Assembly (NCBI GenBank): GCA_902775835.1
Contig: CACYNZ010000150.1
Span: 1 to 8,848, forward strand
Length of the DNA: 8,848 nt
Source of the DNA: an uncultured Eubacteriales bacterium
GTDB taxonomy: Bacteria; Bacillota_A; Clostridia; Christensenellales; Aristaeellaceae
Direction: 5' to 3'
Shown: positions 1 through 6,134 of the stretch, one piece after another
Position numbering within the stretch: the stretch's first letter is position 1
Layout of the letters: each line of letters begins with the position of its first letter
Translations under genes and position numbers: made by a program
Notes under the pieces: model-generated
The model's database searches: none
What the model saw: the letters and a program-made list of their open reading frames with translations, nothing else
Told to the model about the DNA's origin: nothing

Positions 1-157
1 TCCTTCATCTTCTCCTGATTCCGGAGAAATGACATGATATTCGTCAGAATTCGCTCATTTCCGCCCGCTGTGATTTCGGAATTCATGGACATTTGTTTCA
101 GGATACAAGAAGATTTCAAAATTTTCAGAAAAATATTTCAAATTTGTTTCTTTTATG

Positions 158-186
158 TTGACAGACGTGAAGAAAAGATGTATTAT
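158..186 (+). promoter_or_regulatory. Strong SigA-type promoter, TTGACA-17-TATTAT
   Basis: The -35 box at 158-163 is the exact consensus TTGACA. After a 17-base spacer, the -10 box TATTAT at 181-186 matches five of six bases. The 50 bases upstream are very AT-rich with repeated A and T runs, which would fit an UP element. Transcription should start near 193. The first thing downstream is not a gene but a terminator at 224-254, so the expected product is a short RNA unless the terminator is read through. Confidence 0.72.
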
Positions 187-192
187 CTCCTT

Positions 193-254
193 GCAAATAA
201 CAGATCACCTTTCTTGTGAAAGTGACAGCTATGCCAGTGGCTGTCTCTTTTTTT
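193..254 (+). ncRNA. Candidate ~60-nt small RNA (or attenuated leader)
   Basis: The interval between the inferred start site of the 158-186 promoter and the end of the U-run is only about 60 bases. It folds into two adjacent hairpins. The first pairs 206-213 with 218-224 around a TTGT loop, with C209 bulged. The second is the terminator stem at 224-245. The two compete only for base 224. No ribosome binding site plus start codon is visible inside it. It resembles no RNA family I can name. It could instead be the leader of a longer transcript reaching the PIG-L gene, or the terminator could belong to a gene left of the window with the promoter a coincidence. Confidence 0.4.
224..254 (+). terminator. 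Intrinsic terminator with seven-U run
   Basis: Bases 224-231 pair with 238-245 (GACAGCTA with TGGCTGTC, one G-T wobble) around a six-base loop. TCTTTTTTT follows immediately (246-254). This is a textbook plus-strand Rho-independent terminator. It lies about 340 bases before the next plus-strand gene. Confidence 0.8.
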
Positions 255-395
255 GTCCATAAAAGCTATAAACGGCCTGGGTTCGTTCCGAAAGGAAATT
301 GTTACAGAATTATGCAGAGCCTTACTGCATGCTTCTGTCTCCTTATCTGCTGATCTCCTGACCGCGAAACAAGTCTGAAAAATATTAACTTCATC

Positions 396-429
396 AATTC
401 CCGCAATACCGGACAGATATCCGGGAATT
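396..429. repeat. 8-bp inverted repeat next to the PIG-L promoter
   Basis: AATTCCCG at 396-403 is exactly mirrored by CGGGAATT at 422-429 with 18 bases between. The right arm ends three bases before the -35 box at 433. An alternative, smaller hairpin CCGGA/TCCGG (409-413 with 420-424) overlaps the right arm. The position suits an operator or activator site, but this is inference from symmetry alone. Confidence 0.4.
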
Positions 430-432
430 CCA

Positions 433-461
433 TTGCCAAAATACTGCCTTCATTTTACAAT
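433..461 (+). promoter_or_regulatory. Likely promoter of the PIG-L gene, TTGCCA-17-TACAAT
   Basis: Both boxes match five of six consensus bases (TTGCCA at 433-438, TACAAT at 456-461) with the ideal 17-base spacer. Transcription would start near 468, giving a leader of about 130 bases before the TTG start at 598. In that leader GCAGGC (481-486) can pair with GCCTGC (532-537), enclosing a TCTGTC/GACAGA hairpin (487-502). Confidence 0.6.
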
Positions 462-597
462 GAACCGAAAGATTTCCATGGCAGGCTCTGTCTCATGACA
501 GACAGAACAGAAAAAGGTTTTCAGACCCCTGGCCTGCTTTCCGCCCCGCGTCCGAATTCCCATGGAATCCAGCATATCAAATGGGAGGAACACCGTT

Positions 598-1794
598 TTG
601 AAAAACCTGGTTCGCGCTGTCCTGACATCTCTTGTTTCCGTACTGGCACTGCATCTGTCCTGGGCCTGTGCCTCAGAAGCACCGGATCTGACATTGAAAT
701 GTGAGTTTGATGTTTTTTCGGGGAAGCAGTCCTTCTCCCAATGTCTGGACGGAGACTACCGGACATACTGGTCCACCAACAAAGGCGGCTCAGATGCCCT
801 GTTGGAAATCCGTGTACCGGAAGGACAGCATGCATCCGGAATCTGGATGCAGTGGTATGATCAGCCACACGCATGGAGTGTATGGATTCAGGAACAGGAA
901 GGCACCTGGCAGGAACACAGCCATACAGACGGAGCCTACCTGTCCGAGTTCCTCACGCTTCCCGAAAACACCACGGCTTTCCGTCTTGCCAATGCTCCGG
1001 GTGAAAGAAAGCGGTTTTACCTGGCGGACATGCATATCTATGGTGAGGGCGAACTGCCCGCAAACGTCCAGCGCTGGAACCCGCCTGCCGAAAAGGCGGA
1101 CCTGATGCTTGTGGCCGCCCATCCGGATGATGAGGTCCTCTGGTTCGGCGGAACGCTTCCCAGATATGCCGGAGAAGAACAGCGTATCTGCCAGGTATGC
1201 ACGCTGGTGCCTGCCATTCCCTGCCGCCGCCTGGAACTTCTGGACAGTCTCTGGACCTGCGGCGTCCGGAATTATCCGGTCTGGGGCATGTGCCGGGATG
1301 CCTATTCAAGCACACTGCAGGATCAGTACAGGGCCTGGGATAAATACCGGATCTATGACATCTTTACCGGATGGATCCGGAGATTCAAGCCGGATGTGCT
1401 TCTGACCCATGACCGTTTCGGTGAGTACGGCCACGGAGCGCATCAGGTCTGCGCTGATGCCGTCATGCACGCGCTGGATCTTGCCATGGATCCCGGAAAA
1501 TACAAAAACTCCTTTGAGGAATATGGGCTCTGGGAGGTACCCAAGACTTATCTGCACCTGTATCCGGAAAACAGCATCCGGATGGACTGGCGTCAGCCGC
1601 TCAAAGCCTTTGACGGGAAAACCGGATTTGAGGTGGCGGAGGAAGCTTTTCAGTGTCACGCTTCCCAGCTGCGCGGAAACTACAAGGTGGAAGACTCGGG
1701 ACGCACGGACTGCAGTCTATTTGGGCTGTACCGCACTACAGTGGGACCGGACAGGGAAAAGAATGACTTTTTCGAGCACATACCCGAAAAGTAA
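598..1794 (+). CDS. Exported PIG-L family deacetylase with N-terminal discoidin-like domain
   Basis: A zinc-dependent deacetylase of the PIG-L/LmbE family, whose members remove acetyl groups from N-acetylglucosamine-type sugars. Its substrate is unknown. I place the start at TTG 598 because GGGAGGAA (583-590) sits seven bases before it and a signal peptide begins there (MKNLVRAV, hydrophobic core, cleavage near ACA-SEA at residue 25). The ATG at 562 has no ribosome site and would put 12 polar residues ahead of the signal. In the 398-residue product, residues ~30-150 look like an F5/8 type C (discoidin) fold, with the characteristic DGDYRTYW at 51-58. Residues ~165-385 are the catalytic domain: AHPDDE at 174-179 (zinc ligands H175 and D178, base D177) and HDRFGEYGHGAH at 271-282 (ligand H282). 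All key residues are present. The protein is probably extracytoplasmic, with the N-terminal domain binding a glycan. It has its own promoter and terminator, so it is likely transcribed alone. The family call is firm; the glycan target is guesswork. Confidence 0.88.
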   Translation: MKNLVRAVLTSLVSVLALHLSWACASEAPDLTLKCEFDVFSGKQSFSQCLDGDYRTYWSTNKGGSDALLEIRVPEGQHASGIWMQWYDQPHAWSVWIQEQEGTWQEHSHTDGAYLSEFLTLPENTTAFRLANAPGERKRFYLADMHIYGEGELPANVQRWNPPAEKADLMLVAAHPDDEVLWFGGTLPRYAGEEQRICQVCTLVPAIPCRRLELLDSLWTCGVRNYPVWGMCRDAYSSTLQDQYRAWDKYRIYDIFTGWIRRFKPDVLLTHDRFGEYGHGAHQVCADAVMHALDLAMDPGKYKNSFEEYGLWEVPKTYLHLYPENSIRMDWRQPLKAFDGKTGFEVAEEAFQCHASQLRGNYKVEDSGRTDCSLFGLYRTTVGPDREKNDFFEHIPEK

Positions 1795-1803
1795 TCCATG
1801 GAC

Positions 1804-1847
1804 ATGCAGAAAAAGGAATCGGCTGCATCCGATTCCTTTTTCTGCAT
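1804..1847. terminator. Bidirectional terminator between convergent genes
   Basis: Bases 1804-1822 pair perfectly with 1829-1847 (19 bp) around a six-base loop (CTGCAT). The stem contains an A-run on the left arm and a T-run on the right arm, so it gives a U-rich end in either direction. It lies ten bases after the PIG-L stop and five bases from the metallophosphatase stop, and should terminate both genes. Confidence 0.85.
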
Positions 1848-1851
1848 ATCT

Positions 1852-2961
1852 CTATTTCTCGAAACGTCGGAGCGGGATCTCCAGCACATGCATGTCTTCC
1901 GGACAGTCTTCAAGAAGTGACAGGATCCACTTCTTCACCACAGTCCTCACTTCCACTTCCCGCCATTTCCGGCAGTTATCATCCACAAGCAGCGCCTGGG
2001 CATATTCCGGCGTCAGCTGACCGCTCACATGGAGCATGAAAGCCCTGGAGAACCAGTTGATGGCTCCTTCGTCTCCGGCATACTGAGTGGGAGCCAGGGT
2101 GCCCTCCGCCATGCTGATGCTCAGTGCTTCCGTGTCTGACTGCATCTTCCTGAATGTGTCAGAGGACAGATCATAGAGCGCTTCTTCCGTCCAGTGAAAT
2201 CCGCTGTCATCCCTTCGTATGCGTCCGGCAAAGCCGGGAAAAGCCTGGGGCTGACCTACGGTAATCTGCCGGAGCCCGGAAAAATCCACCGTGGCAAACC
2301 CATGGTCATGTCCGCACAGGTACAGTGTCACGCCATAGGCGGAAAGCAGCTCTGAAAGCTTCCGGGCACCGGGCGTGCGTGCATCCCGTTCACTGGGAAG
2401 AATCGGATGATGACCACAGGCGATCACCGGCACATTTTCAGGGAGTTCCTGCAGTACCTGCCGGATCCAGGCAAGCGTCTCCTCATGGATTCCGCCGTCC
2501 GGCAGCACCTGGTCCTGAACATCAAGCCGATTGGTGTCCAGCAGCAGAATACAGGTACCGGCCTGCGTCATGACCGCACAGCTGGCAGAAGCTTTATCCC
2601 GGCTGAAAGCCTGCTGCGAACCGTATGCTCCATACATTTCACGGAATGTATCCTTTGTGAAATGAGCGTTATAGTCATGGTTTCCGGGAATCGCAAAGAC
2701 CTGAACATCGGCATCTTCCTGCAGGCGATGGAGTCTTTCCAGCACTAGTACATGTTCTTCCATTCGTCCGTTATCTGTGCTGTCGCCAAGAAGCACGCAG
2801 ACATCACCGGACTTTGCGTTTTCAAGGATGGCAGCATAGGCTGCGTCAAATGCATCCGTGTCCGCCCGCATATGAGTATCACTGATCACAAGAAATGATT
2901 CACCAGAAGCACATCCTGCAAGAGCAAACAGACTCAGAAGAAGAACAAGCCATGCTTTCAT
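1852..2961 (-). CDS. Lipoprotein metallophosphatase (calcineurin-like phosphoesterase)
   Basis: A 369-residue metal-dependent phosphoesterase anchored to the outer face of the membrane. Residues 1-16 are a lipoprotein signal with lipobox LAGC and Cys17 as the modified residue. The dinuclear-metal motifs are all intact and in family order: SDTH (27-30), GDxxDxG (59-65), GNHD (93-96), GHHP (183-186) and GHDH (217-220). The catalytic fold ends near residue 250. The last ~120 residues (to 369) are an extension I cannot assign, with a helical stretch around 300-352. The substrate is unknown; family members act on phosphodiesters, nucleotides or other phosphate esters. Ahead of the ATG lie AGGA two bases away and AAGGGAA twelve bases away; neither spacing is ideal, but the lipoprotein signal begins exactly at this ATG. 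A promoter candidate lies at 3119-3146. The gene faces the PIG-L gene and shares its terminator but not its direction, so there is no operon link. Confidence 0.88.
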   Translation of the reverse strand: MKAWLVLLLSLFALAGCASGESFLVISDTHMRADTDAFDAAYAAILENAKSGDVCVLLGDSTDNGRMEEHVLVLERLHRLQEDADVQVFAIPGNHDYNAHFTKDTFREMYGAYGSQQAFSRDKASASCAVMTQAGTCILLLDTNRLDVQDQVLPDGGIHEETLAWIRQVLQELPENVPVIACGHHPILPSERDARTPGARKLSELLSAYGVTLYLCGHDHGFATVDFSGLRQITVGQPQAFPGFAGRIRRDDSGFHWTEEALYDLSSDTFRKMQSDTEALSISMAEGTLAPTQYAGDEGAINWFSRAFMLHVSGQLTPEYAQALLVDDNCRKWREVEVRTVVKKWILSLLEDCPEDMHVLEIPLRRFEK

Positions 2962-3118
2962 GTTCCTGATCCATTCCCTTCCTTGGCGATTCCGGGAGAC
3001 TGTCCAGTCACTAGAGGCACAGAGCGTGCAGTACTTTTTTTTCGGAAATACCCGGAGATATCACGGGCATGTCTTCTTTGAATGGATGCGCTGTCTGCAA
3101 GGCCCGCTCTGCGACCTT

Positions 3119-3146
3119 ATTATAAACGAAGAAAAGGATTTCACAA
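3119..3146 (-). promoter_or_regulatory. Promoter candidate for the metallophosphatase, TTGTGA-16-TATAAT
   Basis: On the minus strand the -10 box is a perfect TATAAT (3124 down to 3119). The -35 box TTGTGA, 16 bases upstream, matches four of six. The -35 overlaps the 10-bp palindrome CACAATTGTG (3142-3151), a possible but unproven operator. The expected start is near 3112, giving a leader of about 150 bases. Confidence 0.55.
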
Positions 3147-3240
3147 TTGTGCAACGGATCCGCTTTCATGGATGGAGCATTCCCCGCCTGTGAAAGCACG
3201 CCTGCTGCATACCATGGTTTCTTTCATCAGATACGTCATA

Positions 3241-3278
3241 TGCCTGCCCTCTCCTCAAATGTTCAGGCAAAGAGAGGG
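3241..3278. repeat. Interleaved inverted repeats (pseudoknot-like)
   Basis: TGCCTG (3241-3246) pairs with CAGGCA (3264-3269), and CCCTCTC (3247-3253) pairs with GAGAGGG (3272-3278). The arms cross in the order A-B-A'-B'. They can form either two alternative hairpins or an H-type pseudoknot. The first connecting loop would be zero bases, which is sterically tight, so alternative hairpins are as likely. Confidence 0.35.
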
Positions 3279-3294
3279 TTCACTTTCGGTTATG

Positions 3295-3318
3295 AAAAGC
3301 GCCGGCAAAGCGGCGCTT
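3295..3318 (-). terminator. Probable terminator of the isomerase-like gene
   Basis: AAGCGCCG (3297-3304) pairs with CGGCGCTT (3311-3318) around a six-base loop. In the minus direction the GC-rich stem is followed by TTTTCAT, a short U-run. It begins 33 bases after the stop codon of the upstream minus-strand gene. The U-run is short, so efficiency may be modest. Confidence 0.6.
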
Positions 3319-3351
3319 AATGGTTCTGCATCTGTTTCCGAGAAATGAAAC

Positions 3352-4161
3352 TCAGGCCTGTGTGTCTCCCATAAGGCGCTTCCAGCTCTCCATGATTTTC
3401 CCCGGCGTGCACATCTCCCCGGGCATCGCACGCTGCTCATAGGTTTCAAACATCATCTGCCCTGCATACCCTGTAGAGAGCAGCTGGTCCACCACTTTTT
3501 TCCAGGGAACGCTGCCTACACCCGGCATCCAGTGCTTTTCATCCACAAAATCATAATCCGAAAGATGTGTGGTAATAATGTACGGTCCGCAGGCATTGAT
3601 GAAGCTTTCATGTGTTTCCTTCAGTAGATGATTGAAATCAAAGGTCATCATTGCGCTGCTTCCGTGACCGGTCAGCTGCAGCATTTCCGCGGAACAGTTG
3701 CCAAGGCAGGTCCTTGGAAGCTCTTCCACAGCAAGCACCACGCCAAGAGACAGCGCATATGCTCCCAGCTCCTCCACCGCATCTCTGGCAATGGCCAGGC
3801 GATTTGCCCGCTCATCGTCCCCGATAGGCTCAAAGCTTGCATGCATCACGGCAATTCCGATGTTCCACTCGGCGATCCTGTCAAGTACACGCTTTTCCAA
3901 TGCAATCGCCTGGCGCCGCTGCTCCGTATTCGCGCTGGAAGGATCCGTGGCAGGACCGAATGGCGTATGCGCTGAAAGAATCTCAAGCCCGGCAGAAAGA
4001 ATGTGTTCCCTTCTGATTTCCGCCTCACGGGTCATGGCACGTTCCGGCATATCTGGCGGAAACACCAGTTCCGCTGTCTCAAATCCGACACGCCGTGCGT
4101 CTTCCCATTTTTCAGGCGTGGATTCAACAAAGAATTTGGACGTAAGCCCAAGCCTGTTCAT
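3352..4161 (-). CDS. Sugar isomerase/epimerase-like TIM barrel protein
   Basis: A 269-residue cytoplasmic protein of the xylose isomerase-like / AP endonuclease 2 superfamily (sugar phosphate isomerase/epimerase group). These enzymes use a divalent metal inside a TIM barrel to interconvert ketoses, epimers or inosose-type compounds. I start at ATG 4161 because AAAGG lies nine bases before it; an ATG at 4170 directly abuts that site and would add only three residues. Candidate metal and active-site residues appear in family order: H65 (SAHTPF), H107 (VMHAS), E146 (AVEELPR), D175 and H178 (FDFNH), H199 (THLSDYD), H210 (KHWMPGVG) and E239 (MFETY). The set E146, D175, H199, E239 fits the usual metal site. 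The length is normal for the group and nothing is truncated. No sugar transporter or kinase lies next to it, so the substrate cannot be inferred. An endonuclease IV role is less likely because the rest of that family's metal cluster is not evident. Confidence 0.85.
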   Translation of the reverse strand: MNRLGLTSKFFVESTPEKWEDARRVGFETAELVFPPDMPERAMTREAEIRREHILSAGLEILSAHTPFGPATDPSSANTEQRRQAIALEKRVLDRIAEWNIGIAVMHASFEPIGDDERANRLAIARDAVEELGAYALSLGVVLAVEELPRTCLGNCSAEMLQLTGHGSSAMMTFDFNHLLKETHESFINACGPYIITTHLSDYDFVDEKHWMPGVGSVPWKKVVDQLLSTGYAGQMMFETYEQRAMPGEMCTPGKIMESWKRLMGDTQA

Positions 4162-4187
4162 ATCTCTCATCCTTTCACAGTTCCCAG

Positions 4188-4221
4188 CCTGTCACAACAG
4201 TCGGAATCCCTTCGTGACAGG
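4188..4221. repeat. 8-bp inverted repeat in the isomerase leader
   Basis: CCTGTCAC (4188-4195) and GTGACAGG (4214-4221) are exact mirrors with 18 bases between. The near arm is 27 bases upstream of the chosen start codon, so it could be an operator or a hairpin in the 5' leader. The 8-18-8 geometry equals that of the repeat at 396-429, although the arm sequences differ. Confidence 0.4.
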
Positions 4222-4380
4222 TATTGAGGATGTTCAGTATGTACCTGGCATGCGGTTCGTTTTCCTTCAGACGGCTGAGAGCTTAACCCTGGAAAATTGC
4301 TGCTTACGGGTCCCGAAGCGAACGACAGCACAGCTGTTCAGGAATGCAAAAATCTCTGAAAGCCACAGCCATGGCACTTT

Positions 4381-4392
4381 TCCTGATCAGGA
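4381..4392. repeat. 12-bp perfect palindrome TCCTGATCAGGA
   Basis: A fully symmetric 12-bp site located nine bases upstream of the plus-strand hexamer TATACT (4401-4406). If that hexamer is a -10 box, the palindrome lies in its spacer, a common place for a repressor site. There is no direct evidence of binding. Confidence 0.35.
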
Positions 4393-4427
4393 TATTCGTG
4401 TATACTACACATGTCAAGAGGAATCTG

Positions 4428-4455
4428 ACTATATCAGAATGCCCCTGTCAGGCAA
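4428..4455 (-). promoter_or_regulatory. Promoter candidate for the isomerase-like gene, TTGCCT-16-TATAGT
   Basis: On the minus strand TTGCCT (4455 down to 4450) matches the -35 consensus at four of six bases. TATAGT (4433 down to 4428) matches the -10 at five of six, with a 16-base spacer. It implies a long leader of about 260 bases containing the 4188-4221 inverted repeat. It is a moderate match in an AT-rich intergenic region, so chance is possible. Confidence 0.35.
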
Positions 4456-4624
4456 AGGCATCATGGACTGCGGAAAGCCTTCCCGGAACGGATGCTGCGG
4501 GTTTTCCATGCCTGCCTCTTGAATGCCGAATATATGGTATATGGTACATGCATATTCTGTTTCATCTGACCATACAGTATTGCATGTCGGATGGGACAAG
4601 CATCTATAGAGAGGAACGACAATC

Positions 4625-6079
4625 ATGAAAAAAGCATTGGGTCTCATGCTGGTTCTCCTGGTTTTCTGTACTGTGATTTCTTTTTCAGGTGCGGAGAACA
4701 ATTCCATTACCAACGTTGAAACGCATTATGACTACGACAATACATTGGCAGTTCCTGAGGACGTCAACAGTCAGGAACCCCCTATTGAGCCGAACTTTAC
4801 GTTCTCCAACGATGGAAGGTATGAGAGCGTTTCGGAAAGCGGAGCTCAGAAAGGTGCTTACAGCATCTATTCAAACGTACTGGATCAGGTTTCTGCTGTA
4901 GGCTGCGAACTCGCTGACACGGACGGCACTGTGCTTGCGCGGCACGAGGAACCCGGATATGTCGTAGAGGATCATCTCTACCATTATTTCCGGATCAATG
5001 AGAAGGCGGACTCATCGGATCTTACCTATAAGGTGAAGCCCGGAGCGGAATACAGGTTCAGAGTGTATGCAGTGTACAGCGGCCAGCGGTATTACTGGAA
5101 CTGGGAAAGCATTCAGCTCCCCGGCACCCGCGTCTATGTCTACCATTTCCATCCAAACGGAGCCACCGGCAGCTATCCGGACAAGACGTCCTCGAACGGC
5201 TCCATCACCCTTCCCGCCAATACCATCAACCGCAGCGGCTACCGGTTTGTAGGCTGGAACTCCAGTCCGGATGCAAGCGGGATGTATCTCGGTCAGGCCG
5301 GAGAGACGATTTATGCGCCGGATGAAACCACTTTCTACGCAATCTGGGAATCCATCGCCGACACAGCGCTTACGGAAACCACTGCGGTTTCAGACAATGC
5401 GCGCACCATGTTTACCGCGAAAACCGGAGTAAATGTCCGGAGCAAAATGGATACGAAAAGCGCGGCAGTTGAAAGGATCCAGGCTCAGGGCACGGTGGTC
5501 ACCATTCTCGGCGAAGGCACGGACAAGAAGGGCACCCTCTGGTATCATGTTCAGCTTGCCAACGGTGAAACCGGGTATATCCGCGGAGACCTGCTCGCCA
5601 CAAACGCTGACCTGACAACCGTCATGGACATAGACCGTGGTGACTTCCATACGTATTCGGTTCAGCTGGTCAAAGGCAAGGACTGCCCTGCCTATTCCGG
5701 TCCCGGTACCGAATACGTGCGCGGTGCCAAGGGAAAAGCGTATATGTCCACCTATGACACAGTCTATGTATACGGACGTGAAAACAACTGGCTGCTTGTA
5801 CAGTATGACATCACTCCTGCCCATTACCGGTTCGGATATATTCTTTCTGACGCTGTCACCGATGCTTCCCAGATAGGAGAACTCCAGTTCAGTCGGCAGG
5901 AAGCTGTGATTTCCAGAAAGACTGCGATTACTGACGATCCGCTTCATTCTCATTCCAAGCTGAGTGTTGTCCCGGCCAAATCCACCGTGTATATCCTCGC
6001 CCGGATGAATGAATGGGTGTACATTGAATATCTCAATGTCAGAGGATTCGTTCCCGCAGACAGAGTTCAGGCCAAGTAA
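4625..6079 (+). CDS. Secreted protein with Listeria-Bacteroides repeat and three SH3-like repeats
   Basis: A 484-residue exported protein of unknown exact role, probably attached to or binding the cell wall. GAGAGG (4609-4614) ends ten bases before the ATG. Residues 1-23 are a signal peptide (MKKALGLM, hydrophobic core, cleavage near SGA-ENN). Residues ~60-165 look like a fibronectin III-type beta sandwich (PGAEYRFRVYAV at 139-150). Residues ~170-241 match a Listeria-Bacteroides/InlB B-type repeat, with the telltale SGYRFVGWNSSPDASG and YAIWE. Three SH3b-like repeats follow: ~263-325 (GVNVRSKMDTKSAAV...GYIRGDLL, canonical), ~343-410 (CPAYSGPGTEY...RFGYILSDA) and ~420-482 (AVISRKTAITDDP...RGFVPADRV, divergent). 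No enzyme domain, LPXTG motif or C-terminal membrane segment is present. Bacterial SH3 repeats often bind peptidoglycan; that role here is inferred. It stands alone with its own strong terminator. Confidence 0.82.
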   Translation: MKKALGLMLVLLVFCTVISFSGAENNSITNVETHYDYDNTLAVPEDVNSQEPPIEPNFTFSNDGRYESVSESGAQKGAYSIYSNVLDQVSAVGCELADTDGTVLARHEEPGYVVEDHLYHYFRINEKADSSDLTYKVKPGAEYRFRVYAVYSGQRYYWNWESIQLPGTRVYVYHFHPNGATGSYPDKTSSNGSITLPANTINRSGYRFVGWNSSPDASGMYLGQAGETIYAPDETTFYAIWESIADTALTETTAVSDNARTMFTAKTGVNVRSKMDTKSAAVERIQAQGTVVTILGEGTDKKGTLWYHVQLANGETGYIRGDLLATNADLTTVMDIDRGDFHTYSVQLVKGKDCPAYSGPGTEYVRGAKGKAYMSTYDTVYVYGRENNWLLVQYDITPAHYRFGYILSDAVTDASQIGELQFSRQEAVISRKTAITDDPLHSHSKLSVVPAKSTVYILARMNEWVYIEYLNVRGFVPADRVQAK

Positions 6080-6134
6080 CATCTCTGAGAGCTGTCCGGC
6101 AGACAGTACCTGCTGCCATTCAAACAGGTTACGC

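Larger units (their letters stand above)
1..597. other. Long non-coding region upstream of the PIG-L gene
   Basis: No open frame here has both a ribosome binding site and protein-like composition. The left part (about 105-157) is rich in A and T runs, as in UP elements that strengthen promoters. It is followed by a SigA-type promoter (158-186), a hairpin (206-224) and an intrinsic terminator (224-254). Positions 255-395 show only small hairpins, for example ATGCAG/CTGCAT at 312-317 and 325-330. Positions 396-429 hold an 8-bp inverted repeat, 433-461 the likely promoter of the downstream gene, and 481-537 a foldable leader. The gene upstream of this region lies outside the window. Confidence 0.7.
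2962..3351. other. Intergenic region between two minus-strand genes
   Basis: No protein gene is supported here. Reading in the minus direction it contains the probable terminator of the isomerase-like gene (3295-3318), a pair of interleaved inverted repeats (3241-3278), a promoter candidate for the metallophosphatase (3119-3146) and a leader of about 150 bases. A run of eight T at 3035-3042 follows only a 4-bp stem and is probably not a terminator. The presence of both a terminator and a promoter argues that the two flanking genes are separate transcription units. Confidence 0.6.
4162..4624. other. Divergent intergenic region with several dyads
   Basis: This separates a minus-strand and a plus-strand gene and should hold both promoters. 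It contains an 8-bp inverted repeat (4188-4221) just upstream of the isomerase-like gene, a 12-bp palindrome (4381-4392), and a plus-strand -10-like TATACT (4401-4406) without a good -35. It also holds a minus-strand promoter candidate (4428-4455) overlapping a TCTGA/TCAGA dyad (4424-4438), and a possible long-range stem pairing 4451-4461 with 4508-4516. Near 4531-4546 TATGGTA occurs twice in tandem. I cannot name one convincing promoter for the plus-strand gene; TTGAAT (4519-4524) with TATGGT (4540-4545) has a short 15-base spacer. Confidence 0.55.

Noticed and set aside
1..35. Minus-strand frame starting at ATG 35 and leaving the left edge
   Set aside because: Only 11 codons are visible and no good ribosome site precedes the ATG. 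A gene here is possible but cannot be supported.
34..219. Plus-strand 61-codon frame
   Set aside because: No ribosome site, low-complexity composition, and it runs through the strong promoter at 158-186.
231..356. Short frame from ATG 231 as a leader peptide
   Set aside because: The ATG lies inside the terminator stem and there is no ribosome site before it.
521..874. Minus-strand frame opposite the PIG-L gene
   Set aside because: It shadows the well-supported plus-strand gene and has no start signals or recognisable domain.
3016..3042. Plus-strand terminator at the eight-T run
   Set aside because: The preceding stem is only four base pairs and the T run is not adjacent to it. No plus-strand gene ends here.
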